62,622 nt of DNA from Myxococcales bacterium (GTDB lineage Bacteria; Myxococcota_A; Polyangia; Polyangiales; Polyangiaceae): NCBI GenBank assembly GCA_021847645.1, contig JAJZQG010000014.1, positions 1 to 62,622 of the forward strand. Direction: 5' to 3'. The stretch's first letter is position 1, and the number at the start of each line of letters is the position of its first letter. Made by a program: the position numbers and the translations under genes. Of the stretch, positions 1-8,182 are shown one piece after another. The notes below the pieces were generated by a model, which was given only the letters and a program-made list of their open reading frames with translations, was not told the origin of the DNA and searched no databases.

Positions 1-774
1 CGACCCAAAGGGCGGGGCTAGCTGCCCCCCCCCCCCGCGCCTGTCAACCACGATCGCATTGTCGGCATCATCCGCACCTCCGTACTCGGTGGACGAGGAT
101 CATCCATGAGCACGGAAATTCGGTCAACGCATTTCGGCTCGGAACCGGGATCCATGGGTTGTGTTCCTTAACGCAGAACACCTCGGCCGTTATCAACGGG
201 CCAAGCTACTCACGCGCACGACGGCCGCAGCGCAAGCATCTGCCGCGGGCATGGCATGTCGACTCCCACCGCCGCGCGTCCACCCACCGATCGCCGCCGC
301 CGCTGACATGTCTATCAGCAAGGGCTGCACGACTGGCCGCCATGAGCTGCCCACGAATGCACGATGTTCTGACGACTCGGACACTGGCCCACGCGCGTGT
401 TGCCGCCACATGCCGCCATCCGCCGCGGCATGGCCCGCGCGAGGTACCCGAACAGGTCGCTGTCCTGCGCAACTACGGGAGAGGCTGTTGGCAGCATGCG
501 CCGCGATCCTCGACGCGACAGGCTGCGGGCCCGGGGCGCATGTTCTGGCACCGTTTGCAGGGGGCGCCGCAGCGGTCTGCAAGGCAGTCCGAATCCCAAT
601 GGAAGGCCACCACCTGCCCTTGAAGTGACAAATGCCGACACCCGTGAGCGCTGCGACCGCCGCGGCGACGGGAGTTCGTCTTTGCGCTCGGGGGTGACAT
701 CGGGCTTCCATAGAGCTGTGAGAATGGTCGCCATCACGCTTGCATCCGCGAGGCGCACCGTCCAAGATCCCAAC
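1..774. other. non-coding or unrecognised region
   Basis: No reading frame here looks like a real protein on either strand. The open frames are Arg/His/Pro/Ala-rich, typical chance ORFs of very GC-rich DNA, and none shows a domain, signal peptide or a convincing start. The first recognisable coding sequence is the lipoprotein starting near 775. I see a run of 12 C at 25-36 but no RNA gene or clear promoter. It may hold the 5' control region of the lipoprotein and the end of a gene outside the window. Confidence 0.5.
25..36. repeat. homopolymer C tract (12 C)
   Basis: Twelve consecutive C residues in intergenic DNA at the very start of the window. Such tracts can vary in length by slippage, but no gene reads through it here. 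It could equally be a place where assembly length is unreliable. Confidence 0.7.
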
Positions 775-1761
775 GTGTTCCTGCGAAGAAGCTTGCTTGT
801 GGTCTGCATAGCGGCCGCGCCCGCAACCGGTTGCATGAGCAACGACGGCGCCAAGGATCCCGGAGCGTCGTCGCCCGACAGCGGTGTCACGCCGCAGGAG
901 GCTGGAACGGATGGGCTGCCGACGCCTGGGCCCGGGCCGCTGCGGATCGTGAGCTGGAACACGTGGAACTTCTTCGACACGATCAAGGGCAACTGCCAGG
1001 ACTGCCCCTACGAGCAGACCCTGTCGGCCTCCGAGTACCAGTCGAAGGTCGCGGGCGTGGCCGACGGTCTGGCGCAGCTCGACGGCGACGTGGTGGTGTT
1101 GCAGGAAGTGGAGAACGACGCGGTCATCGACGACATCGCGAGCTCGGCGGCGCTGGCCGGCCACGGCTACACGGTGCACCAGCTGCTGCGGGGCAACGAT
1201 CCGCGGGGCGTCAACATCGGTGTCATGAGCCGATACCCGATCGACGCGTACATCTCGCACAAGGGCGACATCTTCACGCGCCTCGACGCGCCGGCCACGG
1301 TCTACCACTACACGCGCGACGTGGCGGAGATCCACATGACGTGGGGGTCGAACCATGTGGTGATCCTCGGCGTTCACTTCAAGTCCAAGGCCAGCCCCGA
1401 CGATCCGGATCGGCGCGTGGCCGAGGCGCAGCACACCCGGCAAATCGCGGACGCCATCCTGGCGCAGGATCCGAGTGCGCGGCTGTTCATCGTGGGCGAC
1501 TTCAACGACACGCCGGGCACGGACACCTATGCGGCAGTACGCGACGGGCAATCCGGCCCCACCTGGGAGAACGCCATGGCGGCGGTCCCATCGGCCGATC
1601 GCTGGAGCTACGAGTACAACTCGCAGAAGCAGCTCATCGACCAGCTATTCGCCTCGCCGACGGTGGCCGGCACGCTCGATCCGACGAGCGCCAAGATCCT
1701 GCACGACTCGTCTCTGGCCAGCGACCACGCGCCCATCGCGGCCACGTTCGTCATCCCTTAG
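775..1761 (+). CDS. endonuclease/exonuclease/phosphatase-family lipoprotein
   Basis: Predicted exported hydrolase of the endonuclease/exonuclease/phosphatase (DNase I-like) superfamily, about 328 aa. From the GTG at 775 the N-terminus is a clean lipoprotein signal: Arg pair, hydrophobic stretch, then a lipobox ending ATGC. Superfamily motifs appear in order: SWNTWNFF (metal-site Asn), LQEVEND (metal Glu), GDFNDTPG, and SDHAPI near the C-terminus (Asp-His pair). Metal-dependent phosphodiester or phosphomonoester cleavage outside the cytoplasm is therefore likely. The substrate, whether nucleic acid, lipid or sugar phosphate, cannot be read. An in-frame ATG at 724 is an alternative start that adds 17 residues before the signal. 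Its 3' end overlaps the convergent CDP-alcohol phosphatidyltransferase gene by 11 bp. Confidence 0.85.
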   Translation: MFLRRSLLVVCIAAAPATGCMSNDGAKDPGASSPDSGVTPQEAGTDGLPTPGPGPLRIVSWNTWNFFDTIKGNCQDCPYEQTLSASEYQSKVAGVADGLAQLDGDVVVLQEVENDAVIDDIASSAALAGHGYTVHQLLRGNDPRGVNIGVMSRYPIDAYISHKGDIFTRLDAPATVYHYTRDVAEIHMTWGSNHVVILGVHFKSKASPDDPDRRVAEAQHTRQIADAILAQDPSARLFIVGDFNDTPGTDTYAAVRDGQSGPTWENAMAAVPSADRWSYEYNSQKQLIDQLFASPTVAGTLDPTSAKILHDSSLASDHAPIAATFVIP

Positions 1762-2923
1762 CGGCTTGTGCGCCACGCTCGCGGGCCATGCGCAGCTCGG
1801 CCTGGACGACGGCCACGAGGATGCCAATCCCACCTGCGGCGAAGATCACCAGAAACGGGCCCAGCAGCCCCACCGCTGCCCCCAGCAGGGTCAGCAGCAC
1901 GAACGTGTCGCGCTTGAACAGCGGCGAGATGCCGTCGACCAGGCGTGCGACCTTGCCCTTGGGAGCGTCGGACGACGACGGCGCCTTGCCGATGCCCAGC
2001 GGGTACTTGAGCAGATCGCCCGAGCCGATCTTCGCCAGGTAGCGGTACTCGATCGCGCTGGTGGCCACCCCGCACGCCAGGGTGACCACACCGGCGACCA
2101 GGTACAGCTTCGAGCCGGTGGCCGCGTGCAGGCCCCAGGCCGCGCCCGCAAAGAAGCCGTAGTTGGTCAGGTCGTCGCCGACCGTGTCGAGCCACTCGCC
2201 CAGGTGCGACCCGCGGTACGTCACCCGCGACAGCTCGCCGTCGCAGCCGTCCAGCACGCTCTGCGCCTGGAACAGGAGCGCTCCCAGGAGCATGGGGCCG
2301 TAAGTCCCGCGCGAGGCCAGGTACGCTCCCAGCACGCCCACGGCCAGGATTCCCACCGATACGTGGTTCGGGTGCAGCGGCAGGTAGCTCAACCACCGAG
2401 TCAGGAACAGGGAGATATGGCGGTTGAGATGGGTCGAGGTCCAGCCGTCCTGCGGCTTGCGAAGCGAGTGCAGCAGCGCGCGGGCCGCGCGGCTCGCGCT
2501 GCGACGGTCCGTGACCAGGATCGGGTCGAACGAGAAGGGGCGTTGGAACGGGAAGGGCTCGGCGACGAGGTTGCGCGTTCCCCGGGCCCCGCTTTGGGCG
2601 AGATCCTTGAGCAGATCGCGGTGGAGCACCAGATTGCACGGCGCCTCGACGATCAACGCGGGCGCGGCCTGGGCGGCCAGCTCGCTGTCGCCGATCACGG
2701 CAGCGCGCAGGCGCGCATCGTCGAGCAGCGCACGACAGGATTCGGTTCCCTGCGCGAGCACTATTTTTTCCGCTCCGCCGGCCTGGGCCGACAGCGCCAT
2801 GCGAAGCGGCAACGTCAAGCCGACAACCCGCTTCGCGACGTCCGCGGATTTGCCTTGTTCGATCGTTGCCGGAAGCAGCCGGAGCACCCACGACATGGCC
2901 AGCGGGTGTACAACATCGGGCAT
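1751..2923 (-). CDS. CDP-alcohol phosphatidyltransferase with N-terminal extension
   Basis: Integral membrane enzyme, 390 aa, of the CDP-alcohol phosphatidyltransferase family, which joins a CDP-activated lipid or polyol to an alcohol. The signature reads DGCDGELSR followed by G-x3-D-x3-D (GEWLDTVGDD), so all catalytic Asp residues are present; the usual Ala before Arg is Ser. Several hydrophobic helices follow. The first ~165 residues are soluble and resemble a worn-down nucleotidyltransferase region without a recognisable GxGxR loop. A linker like KPQDGWTSTHLNRHIS joins the halves. This recalls the bifunctional inositol-phosphate cytidylyltransferase/DIPP-synthase layout, so a phospholipid headgroup or compatible-solute product is possible. 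Start ATG 2923 has GAGGA six bases upstream; ATG 2896 is an alternative. The start codon shares CATG with the divergent gene. Confidence 0.82.
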   Translation of the reverse strand: MPDVVHPLAMSWVLRLLPATIEQGKSADVAKRVVGLTLPLRMALSAQAGGAEKIVLAQGTESCRALLDDARLRAAVIGDSELAAQAAPALIVEAPCNLVLHRDLLKDLAQSGARGTRNLVAEPFPFQRPFSFDPILVTDRRSASRAARALLHSLRKPQDGWTSTHLNRHISLFLTRWLSYLPLHPNHVSVGILAVGVLGAYLASRGTYGPMLLGALLFQAQSVLDGCDGELSRVTYRGSHLGEWLDTVGDDLTNYGFFAGAAWGLHAATGSKLYLVAGVVTLACGVATSAIEYRYLAKIGSGDLLKYPLGIGKAPSSSDAPKGKVARLVDGISPLFKRDTFVLLTLLGAAVGLLGPFLVIFAAGGIGILVAVVQAELRMARERGAQAAKG

Positions 2924-4970
2924 GACAAGTCCTCGTGCGTTTACACTCGCCTTGCTTCTTGCCTCGATCCCGGCCTGCGGCTCGTCGAACGCATCGTCTC
3001 CGGCCACGCAGCCCACCTCGGGGACAGCCACGCATGCGATGTTCGTGGTGCCCGAATCGCTGTCGGAGTTGGCGGACGACACGTGGTTCGACCACCCATG
3101 GCCGAGCGACATGCGCCTGGACCCGGACGGCAGCGAGCACTTGGAGGGCTGGCGCAATCCGCGGTCGGTGCTGCTGCTCTCCCAGTACATCCAGGCCATG
3201 AAGGGCGTGCTGCACGGCTTCTCGCCCGCTGCCGCCGGATACGTGCGGTTCGACGGCGACATCGACCCGGCGACCCTTCCGGCCGACCCGGCCGCTGCGA
3301 CCGACGCCAGCTCCACGGTCCAGCTGATCGACATCGACGACGCGTCGCCGAACAAGGGCGAGCGAAGGCTGCTGACGTTGTATTGGCGGCAAGCGGCGGG
3401 CGCGTATTGGATGCCCGACACGCTGGCCTTTATGCCGACCATGGGCTACCCGCTGATGGCCAATACGAAGTACGCGTTCGTGGTGACCGACGGCGTGCGG
3501 GGAGCGGACGGCGCGCCGGTGCAGCCGTCGGCGGCGCTGCGGCAGGTGTTGGGGCTCGACCCCGCACAAGGCCCGACGGCGGCGCTGCACGATGCGTGGG
3601 CCCCGGCGATTGCCACGTTGGGCAGCCTGGGCATCACGCCCGATCACATCGCGCAGATGACGGTCTTCACCACCGACGATCCGACGGCCGAGACGATCGC
3701 GGTGGCGAAGGACGCCAGGACGAACCAGCCGGTTCCCAAGGTGGACGACACGGCCTGGCTCGTGAAGGAGCACGTCTCGGGATACCAGGTGTACGAAGGC
3801 AAGTACGGGCCGTCGCCCGACTACCAGAAAGGCACGCCGCCCTTTGCGAATTACGGTGACGGGGGCGCGTTCGAGTTCGACGCGAGCGGCCATCCGGTCA
3901 AGCAGCGCGAGTTCAACCCGCGCTTCGCCCTGGCGATCCCTGACGCCTCGAGCTGCCCTCTGCCGGCCAACGGCTACCCGATCGTGATGTATGCCCACGG
4001 CACGGGCGGCGACTACCGCAGCTTCCTGGACGATGGAACCGCTGCGTCGCTGGCGTCCAAGTGCCTCGCATCGATGGGCGTCGATCAGATCATGCATGCC
4101 TCGCGACTGCCCCAGCCGCCCGACCCGTCGTGGAGTCCCGAGCTGCTGTTCTTCAACTTCCAGAACCCGGACGCGGCCAGGACCAACCCTCGTCAATCGG
4201 GCGTGGACGAGGTGGTGCGCGCGCGTCTGGCGCGAGAGGGCCACATCGTGGTGCCGGCCGCGGTCTCGACCACCGGACAGGACATCCCGATCGACCCGTC
4301 GACCGTGCTGTTCTTCGGCCATTCCCAGGGCGGGTTGAACGGCCCGATCTACATGGGAGTCGACGACGGCGCGCGAGGCGGTGTGCTCAGCGGCTCTGCC
4401 TCGATGATATCCATTACGCTGCTCGAGAAGACGTTGCCGGCGCCCAGCGTGGCGGGCCTGGTCAAGGGCCTGCTGTTCGCGCTCAGCACCTCCGAGTACG
4501 ACGAGCTCAACTACCTGCATCCGGGCGTGTCGCTCATCCAGTCGTTCATCGACGTGGCGGACCCGATCCACTACGTGCCCATGATGATCCAGCGTCCGCT
4601 GCCCGGATTCGCGGCCAAGAGCATCTACCAGACCGAAGGCGTGAATCCGGACGGCTCGGGCGACAGCTACGCGCCGCCGCACGCCATCGAGGTGCAAGCG
4701 GTCGCCACGGGGCTGCCACTCATGAATCCTGTCGTGCACCCGATCGCGGAGATGGCGTATTCGGGTCTGCAGCCCGTGACCATTCCGCCCGAAGGGCTGT
4801 CGGGCAACCTGGCCGGCGGCTCGGCCTCCGGTGTGCTGGCCCAGTGGCCGGCGTCGCAGGCCAGCGACGGACACTTCGTGGTGTTCGACATTCCCGCGGC
4901 CAGGAGCCAAGCCGCGGGGTTCTGCCGGAATCTGGCGGACAACCCGGTGGGGCGCATTCCCGCTCCCTGA
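2922..4970 (+). CDS. large lipoprotein with alpha/beta-hydrolase signature
   Basis: 682-aa predicted lipoprotein. The N-terminus is a short signal peptide with lipobox SIPAC, so the mature protein should be anchored by Cys about 20 residues in. Near the middle it contains FFGHSQGGLNG, the nucleophile elbow (G-x-S-x-G) of alpha/beta hydrolases, preceded by a YAHGTGG segment resembling an oxyanion-hole strand. An esterase, lipase or peptidase-like activity outside the inner membrane is therefore likely; the substrate is unknown. The N-terminal ~300 residues look like a separate extracellular domain. ATG 2922 is the only start giving the signal peptide. No Shine-Dalgarno is visible, and the start overlaps the divergent gene's start. 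It may work with the adjacent lipid-synthesis enzyme, but that is inference. Confidence 0.8.
   Translation: MTSPRAFTLALLLASIPACGSSNASSPATQPTSGTATHAMFVVPESLSELADDTWFDHPWPSDMRLDPDGSEHLEGWRNPRSVLLLSQYIQAMKGVLHGFSPAAAGYVRFDGDIDPATLPADPAAATDASSTVQLIDIDDASPNKGERRLLTLYWRQAAGAYWMPDTLAFMPTMGYPLMANTKYAFVVTDGVRGADGAPVQPSAALRQVLGLDPAQGPTAALHDAWAPAIATLGSLGITPDHIAQMTVFTTDDPTAETIAVAKDARTNQPVPKVDDTAWLVKEHVSGYQVYEGKYGPSPDYQKGTPPFANYGDGGAFEFDASGHPVKQREFNPRFALAIPDASSCPLPANGYPIVMYAHGTGGDYRSFLDDGTAASLASKCLASMGVDQIMHASRLPQPPDPSWSPELLFFNFQNPDAARTNPRQSGVDEVVRARLAREGHIVVPAAVSTTGQDIPIDPSTVLFFGHSQGGLNGPIYMGVDDGARGGVLSGSASMISITLLEKTLPAPSVAGLVKGLLFALSTSEYDELNYLHPGVSLIQSFIDVADPIHYVPMMIQRPLPGFAAKSIYQTEGVNPDGSGDSYAPPHAIEVQAVATGLPLMNPVVHPIAEMAYSGLQPVTIPPEGLSGNLAGGSASGVLAQWPASQASDGHFVVFDIPAARSQAAGFCRNLADNPVGRIPAP
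2930..2934 (-). promoter_or_regulatory. ribosome binding site inside divergent gene
   Basis: GAGGA on the minus strand, six bases before the ATG at 2923. It supports the longer start of the phosphatidyltransferase. It lies within the first codons of the plus-strand lipoprotein gene, so the two initiation regions interpenetrate. Confidence 0.5.
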
Positions 4971-4999
4971 CCCGCTGAATCGGACCACGAGCATCCAGC

Positions 5000-6160
5000 T
5001 CAAGGTGGGAGCATCGCGATGCAGCCGTCGGCCGACAGCGGGCCGCGGCGGGCGGCGGCGGGGTGCTTGGAGATCGCGTCGAGATGGGAGACGAACGCGG
5101 GCCTCAGCTGGTCATCCAGGGGCGAGGCGGCCGCGTCGAACAGGTGATAGGGGCACAGCTCCAGCGCGGGCGGGCGGCCGTCGGCGAAGCGGACGCGAGC
5201 CAGCGCGCTCCATCCCGTCCACGGGTGCGACGAGTTCTCGTGGAACACGAGATTCCCCAGGCTGAAGACAATCGGCTTGCCGTCGTGGAACTCGACGCGC
5301 TGCAGCGTGTGCGTGTGGTGGCCGATGACCACGTCTGCCCCCGCATCGGCGGTGGCGATAAGCACGTAGCGCGTCGCCTCGATCGGCACGACCAGGTACT
5401 CCTCGCCGATGTGCACGGACACGACGACCCAATCCACGCTCGCGCGAATCGCGGCAATCCGCCGGGCGAGCGCGCCGATATCCGCGTAGGCCACGTAGGC
5501 CGACGCTTCGTGCTTGGGCAGCGGGCCGTCGTTGAAGATGGCCGTCACGGCGAACAGGGCCAGCTTGCGCCCGCCGCGCTGCACCACCACCGGACGCATG
5601 GGATCCTCGCCTCGGGCGTCCGTGCCGACGGGTTGGATGCCAGCCGCGTGCAGCCGATCCATCGTCTCGACCAGGCATGGCTTGCCGTAGTCCCATGCGT
5701 GGTTGTTGGCGGTGGACATCACGTCGAACCGGCTACGGGCCAGGACCGCGGCGCCACCGGGCGGGCCGGCGAACACCAGCGGGTTGCCCGGCGAGCCCGT
5801 CACGCCGTTGAGCTCGCACAACTGCGATTCGAGGTTGGCGAAGCGAACGTCGGCCGTGGCGAACAGCGGCTGCATCGCCCGCAGCGGATCGAGCGAAGGC
5901 TCCCGCAGGATGCGCTGCCCCGTACGTCGGGACAGGTCGACGTCGCCGCCGGCCAGCAGCACCAGCGCGCGATCGGGATCGGTGGCGGGCGACGGCGATG
6001 CGGAGGCGATCGGCGTGGGGGAGCGTGCGGGAGCCGCCTGGGCCTGGGCGGAGCCGGAGGCTGATGTGAGCCTGGGCGCAGCGCGCCGTCCTCGACACGA
6101 GGACAGCGGCGGGGTGAGAGCACAGACACACAGCGCGGCCCAGAGGGTGACACGTCGCAT
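5000..6160 (-). CDS. CapA-family metallophosphatase lipoprotein
   Basis: 386-aa putative lipoprotein of the CapA (poly-gamma-glutamate synthesis) family, a calcineurin-like metallophosphoesterase fold. The signal peptide ends in a lipobox (PLSSC, Cys about residue 21). Motifs in order: AGGDVDLS (first metal Asp), ANLESQL, TANNHAWDYG, VVSVHIGEEY, and VIGHHTHTLQ followed by FSLGNLVF, all characteristic of the family. Some members act in capsule or polymer export; many are of unknown substrate and no other capsule gene is seen here. ATG 6160 gives the best signal peptide; a GTG at 6196 in frame would overlap the divergent sulfatase gene. The two genes start only about 14 bp apart, so they likely share a control region. 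Confidence 0.85.
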   Translation of the reverse strand: MRRVTLWAALCVCALTPPLSSCRGRRAAPRLTSASGSAQAQAAPARSPTPIASASPSPATDPDRALVLLAGGDVDLSRRTGQRILREPSLDPLRAMQPLFATADVRFANLESQLCELNGVTGSPGNPLVFAGPPGGAAVLARSRFDVMSTANNHAWDYGKPCLVETMDRLHAAGIQPVGTDARGEDPMRPVVVQRGGRKLALFAVTAIFNDGPLPKHEASAYVAYADIGALARRIAAIRASVDWVVVSVHIGEEYLVVPIEATRYVLIATADAGADVVIGHHTHTLQRVEFHDGKPIVFSLGNLVFHENSSHPWTGWSALARVRFADGRPPALELCPYHLFDAAASPLDDQLRPAFVSHLDAISKHPAAARRGPLSADGCIAMLPP

Positions 6161-6174
6161 CCGGCGAAACGCTG

Positions 6175-8118
6175 GTGAGGTATCCGGCCGCGCCACGACA
6201 ACACCTTGGCAGAGCGGAGGCGGCGATCAAGACAATTGCGAGATTGACACGGCTGCGCACGTACCCCTATCGATGGCGCGTCGCGTGGCGAGACCACGCC
6301 GACGCGTTGTCGATGAAAGCGCTTCCCACGGTCGGATTCATCACTATCCTGGCGGTGCCGTTTCTGGCGGAAGCCGTGTCGGGCAGCTGGGTGCGCCTGG
6401 GCCGGTTGCACGGTTCGGACTGGGTGCTGTATGCGTTGCTCGCCGCGGCCAGCGTGGCCTTCTGGTCGGCGTGCACCTCGCTGGTTGCAGAGAGCCGACG
6501 CCGCGCCCTGGTGGCGTTGCCCATCGCTCTGTTCCTGGGCGTGGTGGTGGGCGCCCACGCCGTGTTCTTCATGCAGTACTCGTCGGTCATCACGGCCGGC
6601 TACATCGAGGAAGGCTACCGGCACGCGTTCGACACCTGGCGCACGATTGTGCAGGAGCGCTGGACGATCCTGGCGTGGATCGGCATTCCCACGCTCCTGT
6701 CCTACGGGCTGCTGCTGCTCGCCCGACCCGTGAGCCGTCTTCGCCCCATTCGGCTGCGCTGGAAGGCGGCCGGGATCAGCGCGGGGCTGTGCCTGTTCCC
6801 CCTGGTGCCGGAGAGCACGGCCAAGCCCCTGGACATCCAGATCGAGCAGAGCGTGGCCCGGTTCGTCTGGCGCCACCTGACCCACAAGGACACGCCCGGC
6901 ACCATGGGCGACGCGCCGTATGTGCCACCGGCGCGCGGCAATCGCGTCAACGTGCTGTTCATCCTGTCCGAGAGCTTGCGGTTCGACAGCTACTGCGACG
7001 ACCCGTCGGCGCCCTGCGAGATCACGCCCCAGACCAACCGGGTCATGCACGACCGGGTGCCGATCGACCAGCTGCGATCGAACGACAGCTTCACGATCAT
7101 GAGCACCGCGGTGGTGACCACGGGGCTGCCGATCCTGGCGAGGCGCGCCGAGCTGGAGCACGCGCCCAATCTGTTCGAGCTGGCGAGAGCGGCGGGCCGG
7201 CACACCGAGTACCTCGGCTCGCAGAAGCTCAAGTACCTGTTCCTCAGGACCGCCAACATCGACCACGTCGTGACGTTCAGCGACCTGTCCAAGGACGACG
7301 GCTACGAGTATGCGGACGAGGACCTGGCCAGGCTGGCGACGCAGCGGATCGCGGGGCTGGGATCCGAGCCGTGGCTGGTGATGCTGCAGTTCGGCGACAC
7401 GCACACGCCGTATTCGGTGGATCCGCGGCTGGCGCCGTTCCGGCCCTACGAGCGGGACTTCTCCTGGGAGGGCACACCCAAGCTCTTCAACCAGTACCGC
7501 AACGCGGTGTACCGGCAGGACCTGATCATCGGACGGATGCTCGAGCGCCTGCGGGAGAGCGGCAAGCTCGACAACACGGTGGTGTTGTTCACTGCCGATC
7601 ACGGCGAAGCGTTCCGGGAGCATACGCAGCTGTTTCACGGCGGCTCGGTGCTCGACGAGGAGATCCATGTGCCGGCGTGGATCTGGGCGCCTCCCGCTGT
7701 GCAGCGGAGCCTGGGTGCTGGCTGGGAACGGCTCGTGCGCGATCATGATCAGCCCTGGACCCATCTGGACGTGATGCCCACGCTGCTCGACGCCATGGGT
7801 GTGCTGGACGAGCCGTCGTGGCGAGGCTTCACGGAGCGGTTTGCGGGCTCGTCGATGCTGCGGGAACGCGGGGTGCCGCGGGCGATCCCCATCGGCAACT
7901 GCAGTGATCTGTTGGCGTGTGCATTCAAGAACTGGGGAGTGCTGCAGGGCACCGTGAAGATCGAGGCGCGCGAGTGGGACGGCTACTGGAACTGCTGGGA
8001 TCTGCACACGTCAGGGCCGCAGCCCACGCCGCTCTCGATGAGTGCTCCGGATTGCCAGCGGCTCCTGGTCGAGGCGCGCAAGCTCTACCCCTCGCTGCCG
8101 AACGGCCACCCGTTCTGA
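6175..8118 (+). CDS. membrane sulfatase / LTA-synthase-like phosphotransferase
   Basis: 647-aa inner-membrane protein with about four N-terminal transmembrane helices followed by a periplasmic alkaline-phosphatase-superfamily domain. Visible motifs: VLFILSESLRFDSY (metal strand), a Ser/Thr-rich nucleophile region around SFTIMSTAVVTTG, QFGDTHTPYS, and FTADHGEAFREH with the metal-binding DHG. This is the layout of LTA synthases, phosphoethanolamine transferases and OpgB-type enzymes, which move a phospho-headgroup from phospholipid to a surface acceptor. Which acceptor applies cannot be read. The GTG at 6175 gives a basic N-terminus before the first helix; ATG 6313 is a weaker alternative that removes it. 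It is divergent from the CapA-like lipoprotein and 64 bp upstream of the spermidine-synthase-like protein, so those two plus-strand genes may be cotranscribed. Confidence 0.82.
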   Translation: MRYPAAPRQHLGRAEAAIKTIARLTRLRTYPYRWRVAWRDHADALSMKALPTVGFITILAVPFLAEAVSGSWVRLGRLHGSDWVLYALLAAASVAFWSACTSLVAESRRRALVALPIALFLGVVVGAHAVFFMQYSSVITAGYIEEGYRHAFDTWRTIVQERWTILAWIGIPTLLSYGLLLLARPVSRLRPIRLRWKAAGISAGLCLFPLVPESTAKPLDIQIEQSVARFVWRHLTHKDTPGTMGDAPYVPPARGNRVNVLFILSESLRFDSYCDDPSAPCEITPQTNRVMHDRVPIDQLRSNDSFTIMSTAVVTTGLPILARRAELEHAPNLFELARAAGRHTEYLGSQKLKYLFLRTANIDHVVTFSDLSKDDGYEYADEDLARLATQRIAGLGSEPWLVMLQFGDTHTPYSVDPRLAPFRPYERDFSWEGTPKLFNQYRNAVYRQDLIIGRMLERLRESGKLDNTVVLFTADHGEAFREHTQLFHGGSVLDEEIHVPAWIWAPPAVQRSLGAGWERLVRDHDQPWTHLDVMPTLLDAMGVLDEPSWRGFTERFAGSSMLRERGVPRAIPIGNCSDLLACAFKNWGVLQGTVKIEAREWDGYWNCWDLHTSGPQPTPLSMSAPDCQRLLVEARKLYPSLPNGHPF

Positions 8119-8182
8119 GCGGAGGATTCCATCGCCCGAAAAAAGCCTGCCCGCGCGGGTCCGTTGTACTACCTTGCCCGGC

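Noticed and set aside
193..1551. 452-aa minus-strand frame covering the first lipoprotein
   Set aside because: Val/Arg/His-rich shadow of the plus-strand gene, with no motif and no conserved start.
1758..5003. 1081-aa minus-strand open frame
   Set aside because: Crosses several real genes and is Arg/His/Gly-rich with no motif; a shadow of the plus-strand lipoprotein and the phosphatidyltransferase.
8140..8160. Hairpin-like CCCGCGCGGG beside a run of A (T on the minus strand)
   Set aside because: The palindrome has almost no loop and no minus-strand gene ends here, so it is not a credible terminator.
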